Source: an uncultured Verrucomicrobiota bacterium (GTDB taxonomy: Bacteria > Verrucomicrobiota > Verrucomicrobiia > Chthoniobacterales > SZAS-18). Taken from it: a stretch of 11,547 nucleotides of DNA. Of this stretch, positions 6,351 to 11,547 are shown one piece after another (the stretch's first letter is position 1; each line of letters opens with the position of its first letter). The notes under the pieces were generated by a model. That model had not been told where the DNA came from, searched no databases, and worked only from the letters and a program-made list of their open reading frames with translations. The stretch covers positions 11,013 to 22,559 of the forward strand of contig CALMOL010000261.1 in NCBI GenBank assembly GCA_937871685.1, given 5' to 3'. The position numbers were made by a program, and so were the translations under genes.

Positions 6351-8207
6351 TTACGACGAGCGAGTTCGCTTTGCGCCGAGCGCCGTTTCCACCTCGCCCA
6401 GCGGAAGGCAATTCACCACGTCCTCGCGCCGCAGCCAGCCCTTGCGGGCGGCGGCGACGCCAAACCAAAGGTCCTGGAAGCCGGCAGTGCGGTGGGCGTC
6501 GGGGTTGATCGCGCAGCGGACGCCCGCGTCACGCGCGCGGTGCCACCAGCGCCAATCGAGGTCGAGGCGACGAGGACTCGCGTTCAACTCGATGATGGTG
6601 CCGGTGGCCGCGGCAGCCTCGATGATGGCAGCGAGGTCCACCGCGTAGCCTGGACGCGTGAGCAGGAGGCGCCCCGTGGCGTGGCCGAGCATCGTGACGT
6701 GTGGGTTTCCCATGGCGCGGACCAGGCGGCGCGTCTGCTCGGCCTCGGGCAGCGTGAAGGAGGCGTGGACGGAGGCGACGACGTAGTCGAGCTGCGCCAG
6801 GATCTCATCGGGGAAATCGAGGGACCCGTCCTTGAGGATGTCGCACTCGGTCCCGGCGAAGAGGCGAAAGTCCGGCGCAAGCTCGGCATTGAGCGCGCGA
6901 ATCTCCGCGACCTGCGCGAGCAATCGCCCGGCGTCGAGGCCATTGGCTTGGAAGGAGGCCTTCGAGTGATCGGCGATGCCGAGGTATTGAAAGCCAAGCT
7001 CGCGCGCCGCCTCGGCCATGGCGCGGAGGGAATCGCGGCCATCGCTGGCGGTGGTGTGACAATGGAAGGTGCCGCGGAGGTTTTCCAACTCCACGAGGCG
7101 CGGCAGTCCAGGGCCCTCGGCAAGCGCGGCCGCCTCCCACTCACCGGCATTCTCGCGCAGCTCAGGCGGAATCCACGCGAAGCCAAGGGCGCCGTAAAGG
7201 CCAGCTTCGTCACGGACCTTGGGCACGGGCGCGGCGTCCGGCTTGTCGGCGGCGAGGCGGTATTCATTGAGCGTCCAGCCCCGCGCGAGGACGCGTTGGC
7301 GGAAGGCAAGGTTGTGCTCCTTGGAGCCGGTGAAATGCTGGAGCGCAAAGGGATACTCTGCGTCCGCCACGAGGCGCAGGTCGCACGGGACGCCGGAGGC
7401 CAGGCGCACGCTCACCTTCGTCGGGCCGCGCGCCTCGACGCGCCGAACGGTGGGCAGGGTGGCGAAAAACTCACCCACCGTCTCCGGCGCGCGCGTGGAG
7501 ACGACGAAATCGAGGTCATGAACGATTTCCTTGCGGCGCAAGAACGAGCCGGCCGGCGAGACGCGGATGACCTCCGGATGCCCACGCAACGCCTCGTGGA
7601 CGGCGAGCGCGTCTGCGGCAACGTCGCCAAGGCGGAAGAGATCGGCGACTTCCTTCCGGCGCTCGATGGCGGCAAGAAGGTTCTGCGCGGTCTTCTCGCC
7701 GAAGCCCGGCAACTTGGCCACGACACCCGCGCGGAGCGCTTCCTCAAGCTTCGCAACGCTGGTAACTTTCAGCTGGTCGTGAAGCGCCTTGATCTTTTTG
7801 TCGCCAAGGCCTGGGATCTCGAAAAGCTCGAGGATGCCGGCGGGGAGCCGCTCGCGCAGCCGCTCGTAAAAGTCCAGCCGGCCGGTGGTGACGAGCTCCT
7901 TCACCTTAAGCGCGAGCGCCTCGCCAAGACCCGGAATGCCCGGGGCATCCTCGCCGACGACGGCCTCGCGCAGATTGCCGGCGAACATCTCGACGGCGCG
8001 CGCGCCGTTCTGGTAAGCCCGGACCTTGAACGGATTCTCGCCATCCAGGGCGAGAAGGCGGGCGATGTTCTCGAAGACATCGGCGACCTCGTCGCGGGTG
8101 ATCTCGCGAGGCGACGTGGGTGGGGCCGGCTTCGCTCGGAGGGGTAGGAGCTCCTCCGCGGTGGAGGCGCTCGGAGCGGCGGGGATGGGAGCGACTCGGC
8201 GGGGCAC
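6351..8207 (-). CDS. polX: DNA polymerase/3'-5' exonuclease PolX
   Basis: Family X DNA polymerase with a PHP nuclease domain, a cytoplasmic gap-filling repair enzyme. It has 618 residues against roughly 570-580 in typical bacterial PolX; the excess is a Pro/Ala-rich N-terminus of about 35 residues. Helix-hairpin-helix DNA-binding motifs are IPGLGEALALKV (91-102), IPGLGDKKIKAL (131-142) and LPGFGEKTAQNLL (166-178). The polymerase metal ligands are D231 and D233 in GSFLRRKEIVHDLDF and D276 in CDLRLV. The PHP domain (about 378-610) has H382 and H384 (FHCHT), D413/H414 (IADHS), E454 (GTECD), H481 (SVHAS), H509 (LGHATGR) and D570/H572 (NPDAH), so both active sites look intact. The start is a GTG at 8207, directly after an in-frame stop; no ATG, GTG or TTG occurs in the next 40 codons. 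The ATG at 8211 is in another frame. It is the last gene of the rightward block, 33 bases after its neighbour. Confidence 0.96.
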   Translation of the reverse strand: MPRRVAPIPAAPSASTAEELLPLRAKPAPPTSPREITRDEVADVFENIARLLALDGENPFKVRAYQNGARAVEMFAGNLREAVVGEDAPGIPGLGEALALKVKELVTTGRLDFYERLRERLPAGILELFEIPGLGDKKIKALHDQLKVTSVAKLEEALRAGVVAKLPGFGEKTAQNLLAAIERRKEVADLFRLGDVAADALAVHEALRGHPEVIRVSPAGSFLRRKEIVHDLDFVVSTRAPETVGEFFATLPTVRRVEARGPTKVSVRLASGVPCDLRLVADAEYPFALQHFTGSKEHNLAFRQRVLARGWTLNEYRLAADKPDAAPVPKVRDEAGLYGALGFAWIPPELRENAGEWEAAALAEGPGLPRLVELENLRGTFHCHTTASDGRDSLRAMAEAARELGFQYLGIADHSKASFQANGLDAGRLLAQVAEIRALNAELAPDFRLFAGTECDILKDGSLDFPDEILAQLDYVVASVHASFTLPEAEQTRRLVRAMGNPHVTMLGHATGRLLLTRPGYAVDLAAIIEAAAATGTIIELNASPRRLDLDWRWWHRARDAGVRCAINPDAHRTAGFQDLWFGVAAARKGWLRREDVVNCLPLGEVETALGAKRTRSS

Positions 8208-8212
8208 GCATC

Positions 8213-8244
8213 ACTATAGCGCGGAAGCGCCGCGGATGCGTCAA
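8213..8244 (-). promoter_or_regulatory. candidate sigma-70 promoter for polX
   Basis: On the minus strand TTGACG (8244-8239) is followed by TATAGT (8218-8213), each matching its consensus box at five of six positions. The spacer is 20 bases, longer than the preferred 17. The -35 box overlaps the stop codon of the upstream gene. Transcription would begin near 8206-8208, at the polX GTG itself, giving a leaderless message or one with almost no leader. The motif match is seen; promoter activity is inferred. Confidence 0.35.
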
Positions 8245-8972
8245 CGCGGGGCCGGCGACGGCATCTCGCCGGCCGCGTCGCGCTTGGACCGCAGGTGCGC
8301 GAAGAGGGCGGGCGTCATCTCCTGCCAGGAGGTCAGGATGCCAAAGGCCGCCGCCCGCGCGGCATCGTAATCCTGCTCGCGCGCGCCGGTGACGAGCTCA
8401 TACAACTCGCCGCGCCCGGTCAAAATGAAGATGTAGCCGCGCACGAAACGGCCGCCGAACTGGTCGAAGGCGACGCTGATTTCATACGACTTCCAGCCAT
8501 TAAGACCAATCGGCATCGGCCGCTGATCGCGCACGACCCGGCGCGAGTCGGCTGGCAAAGGCCGCATGATCAGGCCGAGGGTTTCCTGCGCCCACGTCGG
8601 GTTCAATTCCGCGGGCCGGGGAAGCGCAGAGCGACGCAGAGTGATCCGCGCCTGCGGAAATTCAGTGGCGTTGAGATAGAACTCGGAGGCCGACCCCGCG
8701 GCAATCCAGCCGGGAGGCGGTTGCACTGCGATGCGGTTCGGGCCGCGTGAGAAAAGCGTGACGGGCGTCGCTACGTCATCGATGATCAACTCGGCACGGC
8801 GAGGAGTGAAATCGATGGATTCGTTGCCGCCCAGGCTCTCCTGAGAGGGCCGCACCGCGGGGTTAGCGGCGGCCGGGACGCGCGCTGGGGGAGCCTGCCC
8901 AAGCGCGGTCGCGGCGCAAAGCCCAGCGACGGTTCCGAAAAGGAGGCGCGGCATCGCCGGGCGAGTGGTCAT
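8241..8972 (-). CDS. exported protein of unknown function, possible PsbP/DcrB-like fold
   Basis: A 243-residue protein I do not recognise as a named family. Its N-terminus has a signal peptide (MPRLLFGTVAGLCAATALG, cleavage before QAPP), beginning at or shortly after the first Met. A Pro/Ala-rich linker follows, then a mixed domain (about 50-225). The stretch WKSYEISVAFDQFGG, RFVRGYIFILTGRGELYELV, then DYDAARAAAFGILTSWQ resembles the strand-strand-helix ending of PsbP/DcrB/DUF1795-type (Mog1-like) domains, in which a long beta hairpin is followed by a helix ending near SF or SW. This is judged by eye and uncertain. The gene starts five bases after the stop of the PilX-like gene, so the two are surely co-transcribed and probably translationally coupled. 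A periplasmic or surface role in the same assembly is likely but unproven. Confidence 0.82.
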   Translation of the reverse strand: MTTRPAMPRLLFGTVAGLCAATALGQAPPARVPAAANPAVRPSQESLGGNESIDFTPRRAELIIDDVATPVTLFSRGPNRIAVQPPPGWIAAGSASEFYLNATEFPQARITLRRSALPRPAELNPTWAQETLGLIMRPLPADSRRVVRDQRPMPIGLNGWKSYEISVAFDQFGGRFVRGYIFILTGRGELYELVTGAREQDYDAARAAAFGILTSWQEMTPALFAHLRSKRDAAGEMPSPAPR

Positions 8973-8977
8973 GGGTG

Positions 8978-11407
8978 TCAGCCCCGGTAGGGGGAGCGTG
9001 AAACGTTCAGCAGAGAGCCGCGCGAGTAGATCAGGATCACGGCTGGGCCGGCCGGGGAATTAGACAAAAACCGCTCGTCGAAGTTGGTCTGGCGCTGGGG
9101 CGGAGAGTAATAATTGACGTTCTTCTTGCCGGTGAGTTCCTTCGGCCGGAAAAGCTCGATCATGGAGCCCTTGTAAGCAAACAGCACCGGAGAGCCAAAA
9201 TCCTCGACGCCACCCACATATTTCGGGGCGGTCCAGTTTTCCAGAAAACGCATCAGGTTCTGCGCGCCGTCACCGTCGTTGATTCCGCCGACCACCGCGG
9301 CGTTCACGGTGGTGGGGATCGCCCCGCGTTTAAGCACGTAGTCGGAGCTGGAGTCGGTGGTGGGGCCGGTCCGCGCGTAAAGCTCCTTGGCGTTCGGATC
9401 CGAACTCGGAATGGGCTGTCCAGCTTTTGGGCCGTCGATATACCGGATCTCCTGATTTTGGTAGTTCACGAAGTTGCCAGCGGCGTTCGTGTCCGTCGCC
9501 TTGAGATATTCATATTTGTTGCCCGTGGCGAACTCAGGAGCGAATCGGCTCGACACCACCCCCACGCTGTCCGCAATGATCGAGGAGGGAACGCGGTTCT
9601 CCGCGTCGGCGTTGACGGTGGGCCGGGTAATCTCCCGGCCGGTCACGGGATCCTTGTAAGGCGTGCCTGGGGTCCCGCCGGTGTTGTAGTCGCCGCGGAT
9701 GTAAACGGCATTGTCGCTGACGATAGAGAACGAGCGGTCGGGATCGGCGAGATCCCGCGGGAGATTGTTCGCGTTCACCAGCATGATTCCGTGCTTTTTC
9801 CGATCCGCGCCGTCCGTCTCGTAGTTGCTGCCAGCCCCGTCGGTAACCTCGTTGTAAGCGCCCGTGGTTTTGTTCTCGCCGGTGACGTCCGAGACATACA
9901 GCACGCCGTTGAAACCCGAGTATTCCTTCTTGAGCAAATCCTCGCCATTGGATCCGACGAACCTGGAAAGGTCAAGGGTCGTCACACCCACGGTGGAATC
10001 GCCCCCGTTGCTTTCGCGTAGGTCGTTCACGTTTGTGCGCCGGCCTTTGTCATTGAGTGCGCCGTCCTTGTCGCCTTGGAAGCCCTTCGGGTCGGTGCTG
10101 GTGACATTGTTCAGGGCGCTCTTGATGAGCTTGACGACATTCGAGTTGTCATCCAGGATCGGGCCGTCTGCCTTGCCATCTTTCGTGATGCCTCGCACGA
10201 CTACCTTGGGCTTGCCGGTGGCATCATAAGTGATCAGGATTTTCAGGCCGGAATTACCATAGAGCCGGGCGGCCTCGATTGGAGCCTGCTTGGCGGACAT
10301 ACCCTGGTCCGGGCCTACATCCCAGTATTTGGAATAATCCGTGTCCTCGGGCTTGGTGCCTGCGGGCAGATCGGCCCGGGCTACCGGCCGCTCGATGATC
10401 TCGCGCAGCGAGTTGTTGTTGTAGTTTGGCGAGTTGCCAGCGTTGGTAGCCGGCGAGAGAGACTCGGTGGGGATGCCACCCACGGGCAGAGCATCGGTCT
10501 GAGACGGCGCGGCGCCCGTGTAGTTGCTCACGCTGGCCGAGCCCACGAAGGTAACCGAGTCATTGAAAGTCAGCTGGCTGGTCCGCTGGGGTGCGTTCTT
10601 GAGGTTGGCGTTAGTGTGCGAACGGCCGTCCACCGCCAAATCAAAGCCGGGAGTGAACTCCAAGTTGTCCTGGAAAAAGTAGGCGAACTGGGCGGTGGTC
10701 GCGTAAAACTTGGTGAAGCGGCGGGACATCTCCACCTGGGTGGTCTGCGTGCCGGAGGAAGTGCGCGCTTGGTAGGGCAGGCGCACCTTCACCTCATAGA
10801 CGATGTTGTCGCCCGGAAGACCCTTGGCGGCGATGTTGTCGCCGGTGAACTTGTAGTCTGGATCTTGATAGCTGGGATAGTAGGTGCCGCTGGCTTTTCT
10901 TGGGCGCGCCTGGATGCGCTGGGAGGGGCTGTCGTCGCAGACCCCGGCGGGGTAGCTCCCATAACGCCGCCCGAAGGTGTCCACGGTCTGGAGGGTAACG
11001 GTGCCAATAGGAGCGTCCTTGTCCGTCAGGCCAAGCTGAGCCATCATCTCATCCGGCAGGCCGAGCTGCCTTGGCGTCACGCGCGTGATATCGCCCAGAC
11101 GGTTGGCGCCCACCGTGGTGAAATAAGCGGCGTTGAAGTTAGGCGTGGTGGTGGTGGGATAACCAGGGGGGATGTAAGAGGCGAGGTCGCGCCACCGGGA
11201 ATAGACGACTTCCAAGATCCCTTCGGCGACGCCCGAGGCAGCCGCATAGGCGTTTGAGCGCTGGATTATGACGGTGTTCCCGCCGGAGAAGGTGAAAGCG
11301 GCAGACGCGAAGGCAGCGAGCAAGACCATGACGATCAGCACCACGGAGAGTGTGCTGCCCCGCAGCGAGGTGCGGGAACGGTGAAGCGGCGGACGGAGGG
11401 TTCTCAT
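8978..11407 (-). CDS. large PilX-like pilus assembly protein with prepilin-type N-terminus
   Basis: An 809-residue protein with a basic leader (MRTLRPPLHRSRTSLRG) and a hydrophobic helix STLSVVLIVMVLLAAFASAAF (about 18-38). The junction RG|STLS resembles a prepilin peptidase site but lacks the Glu at mature position 5, as in PilX/GspK-type minor pilins. The body is rich in Asn, Asp, Ser, Thr and Tyr and looks like an extracellular beta-rich domain. DGRSHTNANLKNA (about 255-270), DNAVYIRGDYNT (about 563-575) and SSIIADSVGVVSS (about 606-618) resemble motifs I recall in large PilX-like proteins (an HTN motif, a YxxGDYN motif and an IADS motif). PilX proteins of Gammaproteobacteria are under 200 residues, so this is a greatly enlarged version, perhaps a tip adhesin or surface scaffold. 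The ATG at 11407 is preferred; a GTG at 11425 would add six residues (MVSLPA). Neither start has a clear ribosome site. Confidence 0.82.
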   Translation of the reverse strand: MRTLRPPLHRSRTSLRGSTLSVVLIVMVLLAAFASAAFTFSGGNTVIIQRSNAYAAASGVAEGILEVVYSRWRDLASYIPPGYPTTTTPNFNAAYFTTVGANRLGDITRVTPRQLGLPDEMMAQLGLTDKDAPIGTVTLQTVDTFGRRYGSYPAGVCDDSPSQRIQARPRKASGTYYPSYQDPDYKFTGDNIAAKGLPGDNIVYEVKVRLPYQARTSSGTQTTQVEMSRRFTKFYATTAQFAYFFQDNLEFTPGFDLAVDGRSHTNANLKNAPQRTSQLTFNDSVTFVGSASVSNYTGAAPSQTDALPVGGIPTESLSPATNAGNSPNYNNNSLREIIERPVARADLPAGTKPEDTDYSKYWDVGPDQGMSAKQAPIEAARLYGNSGLKILITYDATGKPKVVVRGITKDGKADGPILDDNSNVVKLIKSALNNVTSTDPKGFQGDKDGALNDKGRRTNVNDLRESNGGDSTVGVTTLDLSRFVGSNGEDLLKKEYSGFNGVLYVSDVTGENKTTGAYNEVTDGAGSNYETDGADRKKHGIMLVNANNLPRDLADPDRSFSIVSDNAVYIRGDYNTGGTPGTPYKDPVTGREITRPTVNADAENRVPSSIIADSVGVVSSRFAPEFATGNKYEYLKATDTNAAGNFVNYQNQEIRYIDGPKAGQPIPSSDPNAKELYARTGPTTDSSSDYVLKRGAIPTTVNAAVVGGINDGDGAQNLMRFLENWTAPKYVGGVEDFGSPVLFAYKGSMIELFRPKELTGKKNVNYYSPPQRQTNFDERFLSNSPAGPAVILIYSRGSLLNVSRSPYRG

Positions 11408-11434
11408 GGCGGGCAGGGAAACCACAGAGGGTGA

Positions 11435-11547
11435 TCAATCTGGAACGGGCGGGATGGGCGGAGTCGGGGGGCGCGTGGCGGTGGCCGTGGGAGTCGGCGT
11501 CGGCGTGGCGGTGGGAACGGTGGGCGTCGGGGTGCGCGTGGGCGTGC
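11435..11547 (-). CDS. partial gene, Thr-Pro-rich C-terminal tail
   Basis: Only the last 36 codons are in the window. Read on the minus strand they encode alternating Thr-Pro and Thr-Ala units (for example TPTPTVPTATPTPTPTATAT) followed by RPPTPPIPPVPD and a TGA stop at 11437-11435. The identity of the protein lies outside the window. Such tails are usually extended, surface-exposed spacers, and this fits another exported or pilin-like protein. The next gene starts 27 bases later (9 if the GTG at 11425 is used), so the two are in one operon. The DNA is a degenerate minisatellite of short GC-rich units. The reading frame is supported by the consistent Thr-Pro periodicity and by the stop falling just ahead of the next gene. 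Confidence 0.65.
   Translation of the reverse strand, partial: TPTRTPTPTVPTATPTPTPTATATRPPTPPIPPVPD

Noticed and set aside
6492..8147. 551-codon plus-strand frame opposite polX
   Set aside because: It mirrors the polX reading frame and has no recognisable motif; PolX active-site residues lie on the minus strand.
8145..8154. Perfect 10-base palindrome AGGAGCTCCT inside the start of polX
   Set aside because: It is short, lies inside codons for EELL, and is expected by chance in GC-rich DNA; there is no sign that it is an operator.
9458..11257. Plus-strand frames of 187, 121 and 393 codons opposite the PilX-like gene
   Set aside because: They have no conserved motifs or good start signals and overlap each other; the minus-strand protein shows a coherent leader and repeated family motifs.

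Overview
This is a GC-rich stretch of bacterial chromosome, densely coding, with no rRNA, tRNA, CRISPR array, transposase or phage gene visible. The gene set suggests Verrucomicrobiota (Opitutales- or Spartobacteria-like), though Planctomycetota or Acidobacteriota cannot be excluded. The reasons are: a very long secreted PIG-L deacetylase next to a long-loop sodium:solute symporter; a DUF2911 protein with a TPR-like tail; a large PilX-like pilin; a Thr-Pro-rich protein tail; and the near absence of clear Shine-Dalgarno sites. The assignment rests on recalled family distributions, not a search.

Left block (about 46-4530, minus strand). Reading in the direction of transcription, this holds a secreted PIG-L/LmbE-type deacetylase with a C-terminal glutamine-amidotransferase-like region, then a 49-residue single-helix membrane protein, then an SSS-family sodium:solute symporter. 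The small gene overlaps the symporter by four bases (GTGA). The likely logic is deacetylation of a small substrate outside the cytoplasm followed by sodium-driven uptake of a product; the substrate cannot be read from the sequence. An inverted repeat in the leader of the small gene could fold over its start.

Middle block (about 4531-6350). A 97-base near-perfect palindrome, probably a dispersed repeat element, lies between the deacetylase gene and a secreted DUF2911 protein gene (minus strand). Divergent from the latter is a small exported DUF3347 protein (plus strand) with the family's CPM and NPY-GK-MLTCG motifs, possibly metal-related. Its 3' end converges with the polX gene.

Right block (about 6351-11547, minus strand). 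This is a tightly packed run. It begins off the right edge with a gene whose protein ends in a Thr-Pro-rich tail. Next comes an 809-residue PilX-like protein with a prepilin-type N-terminus, then a 243-residue exported protein that may have a PsbP/DcrB-like fold, and last PolX, a family X DNA polymerase with a PHP nuclease domain. The first three probably belong to a type IV pilus-like or secretion-related surface assembly. PolX seems to have been appended and may have its own promoter overlapping the end of the preceding gene.

Several long open frames run antisense to these genes, including one of 820 codons opposite the deacetylase. They are by-products of high GC content and were left out.
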